From Hyphomicrobiales bacterium (lineage in GTDB: Bacteria; Pseudomonadota; Alphaproteobacteria; Rhizobiales; Beijerinckiaceae), in assembly GCA_025358745.1 (NCBI GenBank), contig JANYIH010000116.1, positions 1 to 32,851 of the forward strand: a DNA stretch of 32,851 nucleotides, given 5' to 3'. Made by a program: the position numbers and the translations under genes. Shown one piece after another: positions 23,221-31,318 of this stretch. How positions within the stretch are numbered: position 1 is the first letter of the stretch; every line of letters begins with the position of its first letter. The notes below the pieces were generated by a model that searched no databases, was not told the origin of the DNA, and saw nothing but the letters and a program-made list of their open reading frames with translations.

Positions 23221-24792
23221 TTAATCGTTGGCGTCGCCCAGCGAGGCGAGCCGTTCGCGCAACTGACGATGCTGAATCTTGCCTGTCGCTGTGCGCGGCA
23301 CATCGGCGTCGGCGAAGTAGGAGACCGAGCGCGGCCGCTTGTAGCCGGCCAGCTTTTCGCGCGTCCAATCAATCAGCTCCGCTTCGGCAAGCGCTTGCCC
23401 GTCGTGTAGCACGACGACGGCGTGCACGCGCTCGCCCCATTTGGCGTCGGTGAGCCCCACCACCGCCACCTCGCGCACCTTGGGATGCGCGCCGATCACG
23501 CTTTCCACCTCGGAAGGATAGATGTTCTCGCCGCCGGAGATGATCAGGTTCTTCTTGCGGTCAATCAAGCGGATGAAGCCGTCGCCATCGCGCAAAGCCA
23601 TATCGCCGACCGTGCAGTAGTCGCCGCGAAACGCCTCCGCTGATTTGTCCGGCAGCTTCCAATAGCCCTCGAAGGTGTAGGAATTGCAGGAGTAAAGCTC
23701 GCCCGGCTCGCCGTCGCGGACCTCGGCGCCCGTCTCGTCGAGAATGCGGATCGGCGCCGAGCCCACGCATTCGCGCCCCACCGTCCCCATATGGGTGAAC
23801 TGCTCGTCGGGGTGCAACATCGTCACCCAGCCCGCCTCGCTGGAGCCGTAAAGTTCGTAGAGGCCGGAATTCCCGAACATCTCCATCACGCCGCGCTTGG
23901 TGTCGGGCCGCGCCGGCGCTGAGGAGATCATCAGTTTCTCGACACAGTCGAGATCGAGCTTCTCCTGCGTCGCCTTCGGCAGGCCCAGCATCATGATGTA
24001 ATGCGTCGGCACCAACGATGTGAAGCTCGCGCGTTTTTCCGCCAGCGAGCGGATCGCGTGCTCGGGGTCGAAGCTCTTGCGCGAATAGATATGCGTCGCC
24101 GCGCCCATCTGCGCGAAGGCGCCAAAAAAATAGAGCGAATTGGCGTGGCACATCGGCATCACGAGCAGACAGGAATCATTTCTGTCGAGCTTCAGTTCGA
24201 TCTCCGTGACGAGCCCAACCATCGTCCCGCCGAGATGGCTGCGGATCACGCCCTTCGGCTTGCCCGTGGTGCCGGAGGTGTACATCAGCACCCAGGGATC
24301 GGCGAGATCGACCCGCGTCGCGACCGGCCGCGCCGCGCCGGCGGCGAGCAATTCCTCGTAATCGCGCCAGCCCGCCGGAGCTTTTCGCCTGCCGAAATGG
24401 ATGCGTCGATCGTGGCGGACGGGAAGCTGCGCGCCCATTTCCTCGACGAGGCCAGCGAGTTCGTCCTGCACGATGATTGCGGCGCAGTCGGCGTCCTCGA
24501 CGATGAACAAGGCTTCCGGCGCGATCAGGCGGAAGTTGATCGGCACACCAACCAATCCCGCTTTGGCCGTCGCCGCGTAAATCTCGACCCATTCGATACA
24601 ATTGTAAGCGAGCACCGCGACGCGGTCGCCCTTGACAAGTCCGAGCCCGAGCAGCGCGTTGGCGAGCCGCTCGGCGCGCTCGTTCCACAGCGCGAAGGTC
24701 ATCTCGCGGTCGAGGTCGGTGGCGCCGATCTTGGTTGGCGACAGGCGCGCGTGGGTGGAGAGCGCCTGCCCGAAGTTCAGCAATCCCTGCAT
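23221..24792 (-). CDS. AMP-forming acyl-CoA synthetase (CoA ligase)
   Basis: A 523-residue ANL-superfamily enzyme that activates a carboxylate as acyl-AMP and then acyl-CoA. Core motifs in order: A3 [13 protein letters not shown]5 [11 protein letters not shown]7 [14 protein letters not shown]8 [21 protein letters not shown], and A10 with the catalytic Lys in [12 protein letters not shown]. Between A3 and A5 lies the small-residue acyl pocket around [14 protein letters not shown]. Length and motifs fit medium-chain or small-acid ligases. It sits 7 bases after the TRAP permease gene and 13 bases before the ThDP enzyme, so it probably activates the acid imported by that transporter. The exact acid cannot be read from sequence. 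Confidence 0.93.
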   Translation of the reverse strand: MQGLLNFGQALSTHARLSPTKIGATDLDREMTFALWNERAERLANALLGLGLVKGDRVAVLAYNCIEWVEIYAATAKAGLVGVPINFRLIAPEALFIVEDADCAAIIVQDELAGLVEEMGAQLPVRHDRRIHFGRRKAPAGWRDYEELLAAGAARPVATRVDLADPWVLMYTSGTTGKPKGVIRSHLGGTMVGLVTEIELKLDRNDSCLLVMPMCHANSLYFFGAFAQMGAATHIYSRKSFDPEHAIRSLAEKRASFTSLVPTHYIMMLGLPKATQEKLDLDCVEKLMISSAPARPDTKRGVMEMFGNSGLYELYGSSEAGWVTMLHPDEQFTHMGTVGRECVGSAPIRILDETGAEVRDGEPGELYSCNSYTFEGYWKLPDKSAEAFRGDYCTVGDMALRDGDGFIRLIDRKKNLIISGGENIYPSEVESVIGAHPKVREVAVVGLTDAKWGERVHAVVVLHDGQALAEAELIDWTREKLAGYKRPRSVSYFADADVPRTATGKIQHRQLRERLASLGDAND

Positions 24793-24799
24793 GGCGGGC

Positions 24800-26647
24800 T
24801 CACTTCAGCAACCCTGTGGAAAGCCAGGGAATGGCGGCGACGACGATTGTGCCGATCAGCAGCGCAAGCACATAGCCCGCCATCGGGCGAATGCCCTGGT
24901 CCGGGTGGACCCGGCTGATCGCGCACGCCGCGTAGTAGCCGACGCCGAACGGCGGCGCGAACAATCCGATGCCCATCGAGAGCACGACCACCATCGCATA
25001 GTGGACTTCGTGCACGCCGATCTGTCGCGCGATGGGAAACATCAGCGGGCCAAACAGGACGATGGCGGGAATGCCCTCCAGCACGCTGCCCAGCACGACG
25101 AAAACGAGGATCGACACCGCCAGAAACACGGGGGCGCCGCCGGGCAGATGCGTCATCGCAGTGGCGAGCGCGGTCGAGAAGCCGGATTGCGTGAGCGCCC
25201 AGGCCATCGCGGTCGCCGCGCCGATGATGAACAAAATAGCGCCCGACAGCGACGCGGTCTCCACCAAAAGGGTTGGGAGACGCGCCCATCTGAACTCGCG
25301 ATAGAAGACGAGGCCGGCTACGAACGCGTAGGCGATGCCGATGGTCGACACTTCCGTCGCCGTCGCGATCCCGCCCACCACCGCCGCGCGGATGAGAAAG
25401 GGAAGCGCCAGCGCCGGCAGCGCGATGACGAAAGCGCGCAGAACCTGGGCCGCCGTCGCACGCTTGACGTGCGACAGATCCTCGTTGCGATAGCGCCACC
25501 GCGCGACCACGATCAGCGCCACAGCGAGCACCGCGCTGGGAACCAGGCCGCCGGTGAACAAGGCGGCGATGGAGACGCCCGTCACCGAGCCGATGGTGAT
25601 CAGCACCAGACTCGGCGGCACGGTCTCGGTCTGCGCGCCGGTCGCCGCCAGCAGCGCGACGAGATCGCCGGGCTTGCCGCCGCGCGCGATCATCTCAGGA
25701 AACAGCACCGGCGCGACCGCCGCCATATCGGCGGCCTTCGAGCCGGAAATGCCTGACACCAGATACATCGCGCCGATCAGCACATATTGCAGACCGCCCC
25801 TGACGTGGCCGAGCAGGCTGGCCAGAAACGCCACCATCGCCCGCGCCATGCCCGTCATTTCGATCAGCAGGCCGAGAAACACGAACAGCGGCACGGCGAG
25901 CAGAATGAGATGGCTCATGCCCTCGTTCATGCGACCGACGATCACCGTTGTCGGCGTATGCGTCGTCAACGCGATATAGCCGAAGGTGGCGAGCGCGAAG
26001 GCGAAGGCGATCGGCGCGGCGGCGAACACCAACGCAGCGAAAAGAACGACGAAGAACAGGATCAGATTGAGATTGCCGAGCGCGGGCAGATGCGGACCCG
26101 CTGCGTAGAACGCCGCGACGCCGAGCGCGGTCGCGAGCAGAGCAGCCAGAGCGACGCCGCGTTCAGCCGAGCCTATCAACCGCAAGAGCGCGACAATCAG
26201 CATCAGCGTGAAGCCGACGGGAAGCGCCATCGACAGCCACGCCGAGGATATTTCCAGCGCCGGCGTCGCAATGTCCATGTCCTCAAAGGCGAAGTCGAAC
26301 GCCGGCTTGAGGATCAGCACGAGAAAGGCGATCGCCGCGCAAAGCGCGAACTTGTCGAGAAACTCGCGCGCACGGGGAGACAGCCCATTGCTGAAGGCGG
26401 TCATCCGCATATGTTCTTCGCGCTGCAACGCGAGCGCGGCGCCGAGCATCGCCAACCAGATGAACAGAATGCTGGCGACCTCGTCGCCCCAGATCAACGG
26501 TCGCGCAAGGAAATAGCGGGCGCAGACGCCCGCCAGCAGGACGACGATCTCGGCGGCGACCAGCAGGCCCGCGAACAAGGCGAGGATGGCGCCGAGCCCC
26601 TGGCCCAGTCGATGCGAGACGCGCATGCGCAGGGCCGCGCCCTGCAT
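24800..26647 (-). CDS. dctM: TRAP transporter fused DctQM permease
   Basis: A 615-residue membrane protein combining both TRAP membrane subunits. The N-terminal four-helix DctQ part spans about residues 10-165 and contains FLARPLIWGDEVASILFIWLAMLGAALALQREEHMRM. The DctM part (about 185-615) carries the large-subunit motifs PLFVFLGLLIEMTGMA, SGISGSKAADMAAVAPVLFPEM, ATGAQTETVPPS and GIGLFAPPFGVGYYAACAI. It uses an ion gradient to import a carboxylate captured by the periplasmic binding protein. The ATG at 26647 comes 4 bases after the dctP stop; ATG at 26671 would overlap dctP. Neither has a strong ribosome site, which fits coupling to dctP translation. The start is uncertain by a few codons. 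Confidence 0.93.
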   Translation of the reverse strand: MQGAALRMRVSHRLGQGLGAILALFAGLLVAAEIVVLLAGVCARYFLARPLIWGDEVASILFIWLAMLGAALALQREEHMRMTAFSNGLSPRAREFLDKFALCAAIAFLVLILKPAFDFAFEDMDIATPALEISSAWLSMALPVGFTLMLIVALLRLIGSAERGVALAALLATALGVAAFYAAGPHLPALGNLNLILFFVVLFAALVFAAAPIAFAFALATFGYIALTTHTPTTVIVGRMNEGMSHLILLAVPLFVFLGLLIEMTGMARAMVAFLASLLGHVRGGLQYVLIGAMYLVSGISGSKAADMAAVAPVLFPEMIARGGKPGDLVALLAATGAQTETVPPSLVLITIGSVTGVSIAALFTGGLVPSAVLAVALIVVARWRYRNEDLSHVKRATAAQVLRAFVIALPALALPFLIRAAVVGGIATATEVSTIGIAYAFVAGLVFYREFRWARLPTLLVETASLSGAILFIIGAATAMAWALTQSGFSTALATAMTHLPGGAPVFLAVSILVFVVLGSVLEGIPAIVLFGPLMFPIARQIGVHEVHYAMVVVLSMGIGLFAPPFGVGYYAACAISRVHPDQGIRPMAGYVLALLIGTIVVAAIPWLSTGLLK

Positions 26648-26651
26648 CGCG

Positions 26652-27659
26652 TTAGCCGATGTCGCCAGCATATTTCTGCAACAGCGTCCAAGCCTCGTCG
26701 CCGAACTTCGCCCGCGCCTTCTTGTAGAAGTCCGTCTTGCCCAACGCCGCCTTGAACGCGGCGATATCGGGCGCGTTGAACACCAGACCTTTGCCCTCCA
26801 ACGCCTTCTGCGTTTCGAGCGAGGCCGATGCAAGATCGGCCCGCTGCGTCTTCGCGGCCGCGTTGAAATGCTTACTCAGAACGGCCTGCGCGTCAGGAGG
26901 CAGCGCCGCCCAGGGCTTGGCCGAGGCGATCAACCAGAACCCGTCCCAGGCGTGGCGCGTGAGCGAGCAATATTTCTGCACTTCGAAAAACTTCGCCGCT
27001 TCGATCAGCACGAGCGGATTTTCCTGCCCGTCGGCCACCTTCGTTTGCAGCGCGGAATAGGCCTCGGCCAGGGGAATGCTGACGGGCGAGGCGCCGAAGG
27101 CGCTGAACATCGCCACCCACAGCGGCACCACCGGCACGCGGATCTTGAAATTGGCGAGGTCCTGGGGCGTGTTGATCGGGTGGGTCGACGACGTGATATG
27201 ACGAAACCCGTTGTCCCATCCCGATTCAAAGGGAATCATGCCCGTCTTTTCGATCGCCTTGCGAACATAGGCGCCGACGTCGCCGTCGATCGCCGCCCAC
27301 ACCTTGTCATAGTCGGTGAAGGCGTAGCCAACGCCGATCAGCGCGGTCTGGGGGACAAGCGTCGACAACACAACGTTCGGCATCGTCGCCATTTCCAGCG
27401 CGCCCGAGCGCAATTGCGACAGCATGTCCTTGTCGTTGCCGAGTTGGTTGTTGGGGAACAGCGAAATTTCGATTTCGCCGTGGGTCTCTTCTGAGATCGC
27501 CTTGATCGCCTCCGCCAGCCGTAGATTGACCGAATGGGTCGCGGGCAGGTCGTTGCCGAGCTTGATCTTGATTGATGTCGCGCGACCGATCGAGAATGTC
27601 GCCGCATAGGCGGCGCCCGCTACCCCCGTCCTCAGCAACGCCCGTCGATCCAGCCTCAC
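26652..27659 (-). CDS. dctP: TRAP transporter substrate-binding protein (DctP family), Tat-type signal
   Basis: A 335-residue periplasmic binding protein. The N-terminus MRLDRRALLRTGVAGAAYAA has a twin-arginine pattern (DRRALLRTG) and a hydrophobic stretch ending near GRA. The mature protein begins KIKLGNDLPATHSVNLRLAEA and has the DctP features ELHGEIEISLFPNNQLGND-like strand, FKIRVPVVPLWVAMFSAFGASPVSIPLAEAYSAL with the Arg that normally salt-bridges a substrate carboxylate, and DGQENPL. The GTG at 27659 is chosen because GGAGGGG lies 3-5 bases upstream; a TTG at 27713 would put extra residues before the signal and fall inside a palindrome. A hairpin sits in the leader. The ligand is probably an organic acid. 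Confidence 0.92.
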   Translation of the reverse strand: MRLDRRALLRTGVAGAAYAATFSIGRATSIKIKLGNDLPATHSVNLRLAEAIKAISEETHGEIEISLFPNNQLGNDKDMLSQLRSGALEMATMPNVVLSTLVPQTALIGVGYAFTDYDKVWAAIDGDVGAYVRKAIEKTGMIPFESGWDNGFRHITSSTHPINTPQDLANFKIRVPVVPLWVAMFSAFGASPVSIPLAEAYSALQTKVADGQENPLVLIEAAKFFEVQKYCSLTRHAWDGFWLIASAKPWAALPPDAQAVLSKHFNAAAKTQRADLASASLETQKALEGKGLVFNAPDIAAFKAALGKTDFYKKARAKFGDEAWTLLQKYAGDIG

Positions 27660-27670
27660 GTGCCCCTCCC

Positions 27671-27687
27671 AAACGCCTTGGGCGTTT
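27671..27687. promoter_or_regulatory. Hairpin in the dctP leader
   Basis: AAACGCC (27671-27677) and GGCGTTT (27681-27687) are perfect reverse complements with loop TTG. On the minus strand the stem ends just before the ribosome site GGAGGGG of dctP, so it may affect translation; it could equally be a DNA operator. Confidence 0.5.
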
Positions 27688-27696
27688 CGCTTGCTC

Positions 27697-27713
27697 TTGA
27701 ATTCTGAATTCAA
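27697..27713. promoter_or_regulatory. Perfect palindrome between dctP and the GntR gene (candidate operator)
   Basis: TTGAATTC, a central T, and GAATTCAA form a 17-base perfect palindrome in the divergent control region. Next to it, CGCTATACACATTTA (27714-27728) is AT-rich enough to hold promoter elements. GntR/FCD regulators commonly bind short palindromes of this size next to the transporter genes they control, so the divergent GntR protein is the obvious candidate. Confidence 0.6.
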
Positions 27714-27793
27714 ACGCTATACACATTTACTGCCGGCGCCGCAACCAGCGCCGGCAGGAAAAAATTTGCTCGGAGCGGGAGGCAGAGACGGGA

Positions 27794-28492
27794 ATGCGCG
27801 CCTTGGCGACTCAGCCGAGCCTCGTGCAACGCGTGTGCGACGCGATCGTATCGGAGATCGTCGCCGGCCGCCTGCCGGCGGGGATGCGATTGATTCAGGA
27901 CGATCTCGCCCGCGCGCTTGGCGTCTCGCGCCAACCCGTGCAGCAGGCGCTGCTGTTATTGCGCAATCAGGGGATCGTGAGGGAAGCCTCCGGCCGTGGC
28001 CTGATCGTCGCGCCGCTGGTGGCGGCCGAGGTGCGCGATCTCTATCAGCTTCGCGGCGCGATGGAGGCGCTGGCGGCGAAGCTGGCGGCCTCGAAGGGCG
28101 CGAAAACACTGAAGACGCAAGGTCCCGCGTTGATCGCGAGAGGACGCGCGGCGTTGCAACGCGGCTCGCTCGAAGACCAGATCGTCGCCGACATCGATTT
28201 TCATTCCCTGTTAGCGCAAGCTTCCGGCAATGCGCTTCTCAAGGAATCGATGGCGCCGCATTGGCCGAAATTTCGCCGCATCATGGCCGAGGTTCTGCGC
28301 GAAGGCGAACAAGGTTCGCGACGCGTCTGGGACGAGCACGAGGCGATCCTGGCGGCCGTCGCATCGGGAGACGCCTCGCGCTCCGAGCAATTGTGTCGGG
28401 AACATCTGACCAAGGCGTCGGATCTGGTGGTCGATCGCATCGCCGCGCGCGAGCTCCAGTCGGCGCAGAAGAAGGAGCAGGCTTTCGCCTGA
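27794..28492 (+). CDS. GntR-family transcriptional regulator, FCD (FadR) subgroup
   Basis: A 232-residue regulator. The N-terminal winged helix is ADAIVSEIVAGRLPAG-like and clear in DLARALGVSRQPVQQALLLLRNQGIV (about 36-61), followed by the wing GRGLIVAPL. The helical FCD ligand domain holds metal-binding positions typical of the group: Asp and His in DIDFHSLLAQASGN, then His in APHWPKFRR, EHEAILAAVASGD and CREHL. Such proteins sense carboxylates or acyl-CoAs. It is divergent from the TRAP/CoA-ligase/ThDP cluster, 134 bases away, with a palindrome between them, so it is most likely its local regulator (probably a repressor released by the imported acid). GGGAGG stands about 13 bases before the ATG. 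Confidence 0.92.
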   Translation: MRALATQPSLVQRVCDAIVSEIVAGRLPAGMRLIQDDLARALGVSRQPVQQALLLLRNQGIVREASGRGLIVAPLVAAEVRDLYQLRGAMEALAAKLAASKGAKTLKTQGPALIARGRAALQRGSLEDQIVADIDFHSLLAQASGNALLKESMAPHWPKFRRIMAEVLREGEQGSRRVWDEHEAILAAVASGDASRSEQLCREHLTKASDLVVDRIAARELQSAQKKEQAFA

Positions 28493-28609
28493 AGCATCCG
28501 CCTCGGCGGGCGCGGGATAGACAGCGGCCAATGCCGCGAGCGGAAAAGGCATTCGGCGACAGACGCATCGTCTGCGACGAGAGGCAAGTTGGGCAGGAGC
28601 GTCGCTTAG

Positions 28610-29623
28610 GTGGACATTCGACAACTACGTTACTTCGTGGCGATCGCCGACCAGCATTCGATGTCGCTCGCTTCGGGAAAACTCGGCGTCGCCCAACCCT
28701 CGCTGAGCCATCACGTCATGCGGCTCGAAGAGGAGCTGGGCGTGCAATTGCTCGTTCGCTCGACGCGCGGCGTCACCTTGACGGAAAGCGGCGAGCGCCT
28801 CTACACCCACGCGCTTGCCGTCATAAAGGCGGTCGAAGTCGCCGTCGCCGATCTGCGCGATCAATCCTCCGAACTCTCCGGCCCGGTGAGCTTCGCCTTC
28901 CCCAGTTCGGTCAGCAACGTCCTCACCGTCCCGCTCTCGGAAACGGTGCGCAATGAGTTTCCCAAGATCGTGCTGCGCGCGATGGACGCCATGAGCGGCC
29001 ACGTGCAGGCCTGGTTGACGGAAGGCTCGATCGACTTCGGCATTCTTTATGACGTCCATTGCGCCCCCCATCTCGACTTGCGTCCGCTGCTGATTGAAGA
29101 CTTGTTTCTTGTCGCCGCCAGCGATTCCTGGAAGGGCGAAATCGGCAAGAACGGCATTGCGAATGCGCCGGTCTCGCTGCGCGAGTGTTGCGGGCTCGGT
29201 CTCATTCTGCCGCATCGCGCCCACGGTCTGCGCGAGATGGCGGAGCGCGTAGCGGACGCCCACTCCCTCCATCTCGACGTCGTGATGGAGATGGATTCGC
29301 TGAGCCGCATCAAGACGCTGGTCTCGCGCGGCTCCGGCTATTCGCTGCTCGCGCACGCCGCGGTGCATGAAGAGTTGGAGCGCGGCGAATTGGTGCTGGT
29401 GCCGATCCGCGATCCGGCGATGCGGCGCACCGTTTATCTCGCCAGCAATCCGGCTCGCCCGATCAAGCGCGCGGCGCGCGAAGTGGAACGCCTTGCAGTC
29501 TCCATCGTCGCGGAACTGGTGCGTAAGGGCTATTGGCTGGGCGAACTCGCAACGCCGCCGATCGTCCCCGCGAAGGTCATTCCGCTCGCCACTGCCCCTC
29601 GCGCTCGAAAGGCGGCGGAATAG
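28610..29623 (+). CDS. LysR-family transcriptional regulator
   Basis: A 337-residue LTTR. The N-terminal winged helix is MDIRQLRYFVAIADQHSMSLAS followed by LGVAQPSLSHHVMRLEEELGVQLLVRSTRGVTLTESG, a strong match to the family. The effector domain starts near GPVSFAFPSSVSNVL and contains DFGILYDV and GSGYSLLAHAAV. The C-terminus extends about 25 residues past the usual end. The GTG at 28610 gives the canonical MDIRQLRYF start, with AGGAG about 10 bases upstream. It resembles Nac/CynR-type members in the HTH and in the 'LILPxRxHGLR' segment. It lies 117 bases after the GntR gene and converges on an ArsB-type gene with only 3 bases between the stops. Its target is not evident. Confidence 0.92.
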   Translation: MDIRQLRYFVAIADQHSMSLASGKLGVAQPSLSHHVMRLEEELGVQLLVRSTRGVTLTESGERLYTHALAVIKAVEVAVADLRDQSSELSGPVSFAFPSSVSNVLTVPLSETVRNEFPKIVLRAMDAMSGHVQAWLTEGSIDFGILYDVHCAPHLDLRPLLIEDLFLVAASDSWKGEIGKNGIANAPVSLRECCGLGLILPHRAHGLREMAERVADAHSLHLDVVMEMDSLSRIKTLVSRGSGYSLLAHAAVHEELERGELVLVPIRDPAMRRTVYLASNPARPIKRAAREVERLAVSIVAELVRKGYWLGELATPPIVPAKVIPLATAPRARKAAE

Positions 29624-29626
29624 GCG

Positions 29627-30883
29627 CTAAAAAGCAAGCTGCGTCGCCAGCGCCGCCACCAGCGCCGGCGTCATGACCGCCGCGCCGAGTTTCAGGAATC
29701 GCCAGGCCCCGATGTCGAGCCCCTCTCGGCGAAGCGCGTGCAGCCACAGGATCGTCGCCAACGAACCCGTCACCGACAAATTGGGTCCTAGATCGACGCC
29801 AATCAACATGGCGCCCTTGATGTCCTGCGAGGCCTGCGCGCTCTGCGCCGTCGCCGCAGCGATCAGGCCGGCCGGCAGATTGTTCATCAAATTGCAGGCC
29901 ACTCCCAGCAGCGCGCCAGCCCCCCACGCCGTCGCCGTCGGCGCCTGCGCCGCCTGGCGGCGCAGTTCCTCGGCAAGCAGGGCGACCACCCCCGTGGCTT
30001 CCAGCGCCTCCACCAGCACGAACAGGCCGGCCACCAGCGGCAGCACGCCCCAGGAAATCTGTCGCGCCATCGCCCACGGCCACTCGCGCCTGCGCGCACA
30101 GGAGATCGACGCCGTGAGCACGCCGGCTACCGCCGTGGGTGCGCCCAGATCGCGCCCGAGCGCGGACGCGCCGACCAGCAGCGCCGCCGTCGCGACGACG
30201 CCGATCGCCGCCAAAAGCCCGCCGCCGCCGAGCCTCGCCAATTTCACGTCCTGCGCGACGGAATCAGCGCGCAACGCCGCGCGCTGCGTCATGTAAAGCG
30301 CGACATAGGTGACCAAGATCGCCGCAAGAGACGGCGCCGCGAACCGCGCCAGCCATTCCCACAACGCCGGCAGATGGCCGCCGCCGTACACAACGAGATT
30401 GGCGGGGTTGGAGATTGGCAGGACAAACGAAGCGGCGTTTGCGATGAAGGCGCAGATCAGCGCGTAGGGCAGTGGATCGGCGACGCGGGCGGCGGCGGCG
30501 GCGGCGAGCACCGCCGGCGTCAGCACGACGGCGGTCGCATCGTTGGACAGCAACGCGGTGACCACCACGCCGACGCCGTAGATCAGCGCGAACAGCCGCG
30601 TCGGCGAGCCTTTTGCAAAAGCGGTCGCAAATCGCGCCAGCCAGTCGAACAATCCCTCGCGCCGCGCGACTTCCGCCAAGAGCATCATGCCGACGAGAAA
30701 CAGATACACGTCATAGCCTTTGGCGACGCCAGCCACCGCCAGGCCCGGGCTGAGGAGGCCAAAGGCCACCAGCGCGATCGCCCCCGCCACCGCCCAGATC
30801 GCCTCCGGCAAACGCGCCGGACGTATAATGACGCCCGCAGTCGCCAAGCCGGCGATGCTCCAGGTCGCAAGCGCATCAGACAA
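29627..30883 (-). CDS. arsB: ArsB-family ion transporter (arsenite/anion efflux type)
   Basis: A 418-residue polytopic inner-membrane protein with about 11-12 helices of the ArsB/NhaD ion-transporter superfamily. Two inverted motifs are clear: VTALLSNDATAVVLTPAVLA in the first half and CNLMNNLPAGLIAAA in the second. GVDLGPNLSVTGSLATILWLHALRREG near the C-terminus matches ArsB closely. The TTG start at 30883 is preferred because GGAGG lies 6 bases upstream and no in-frame ATG fits. ArsB proteins expel arsenite or antimonite, but no arsR, arsC or arsA is nearby and no Cys-based metalloid sensor is present, so the substrate may be another ion. It converges with the LysR gene, the two stop codons being 3 bases apart. 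Confidence 0.85.
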   Translation of the reverse strand: MSDALATWSIAGLATAGVIIRPARLPEAIWAVAGAIALVAFGLLSPGLAVAGVAKGYDVYLFLVGMMLLAEVARREGLFDWLARFATAFAKGSPTRLFALIYGVGVVVTALLSNDATAVVLTPAVLAAAAAARVADPLPYALICAFIANAASFVLPISNPANLVVYGGGHLPALWEWLARFAAPSLAAILVTYVALYMTQRAALRADSVAQDVKLARLGGGGLLAAIGVVATAALLVGASALGRDLGAPTAVAGVLTASISCARRREWPWAMARQISWGVLPLVAGLFVLVEALEATGVVALLAEELRRQAAQAPTATAWGAGALLGVACNLMNNLPAGLIAAATAQSAQASQDIKGAMLIGVDLGPNLSVTGSLATILWLHALRREGLDIGAWRFLKLGAAVMTPALVAALATQLAF

Positions 30884-31014
30884 TCAAACCTCCGTCGGCC
30901 GCTCCGCGCGGTCTCGACCGGAGATCGCCTCTGCTGAGGAGGTTATACGCAGCCACGCCGCTCGGCGGCTCATCCTTCGATGTCACAAGTCGGCGAGCGC
31001 GCAGCGCGGGAGGA

Positions 31015-31299
31015 TCACGCCGCGCCCTGAAGCCGCTTCGCCGCGCCGCCCGCCAGCGCGCCCGCGATGTAAACGATGAAAAACAGCACCGCCGTCTCCA
31101 CCCAGAACGCGAAGCTGCCCCAGAACAAATGAACCACCGCCGCGAGGAAACCGACGATCAGCGCGATCAACGCCCCTCGGAACCAGCCGGTGAACCAGGT
31201 TTCTTGCGGCCCCTCCCCTTCATGACGCCAACCGGCCGCCCCGCCGACCAGGGCCGCCAGCACAAGCCAAATCCACAGGTACGAGATGTCGTAAATCAT
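31015..31299 (-). CDS. Small three-helix membrane protein, unknown function
   Basis: A 94-residue protein with three hydrophobic segments: LWIWLVLAALVGGAAGW, GALIALIVGFLAAVVHLFWG and ETAVLFFIVYIAGALAGGAA. A short charged loop (RHEGEGPQETWFTGWFRG) joins the first two. No family is claimed. The second ATG (31299) is preferred because GGAG lies 7 bases upstream; the ATG at 31305 would be too close to it. It starts 19 bases after the OmpA-family stop and is probably co-transcribed with that gene. This suggests an inner-membrane companion of the envelope protein. Confidence 0.75.
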   Translation of the reverse strand: MIYDISYLWIWLVLAALVGGAAGWRHEGEGPQETWFTGWFRGALIALIVGFLAAVVHLFWGSFAFWVETAVLFFIVYIAGALAGGAAKRLQGAA

Positions 31300-31318
31300 G
31301 CCCATTCTCCCTGCGGCG

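Noticed and set aside
24632-26755. Long plus-strand frames opposite the TRAP permease, rich in Arg, Asp, Gln and His
   Set aside because: Antisense shadow of membrane-helix codons; no start context or family signature.
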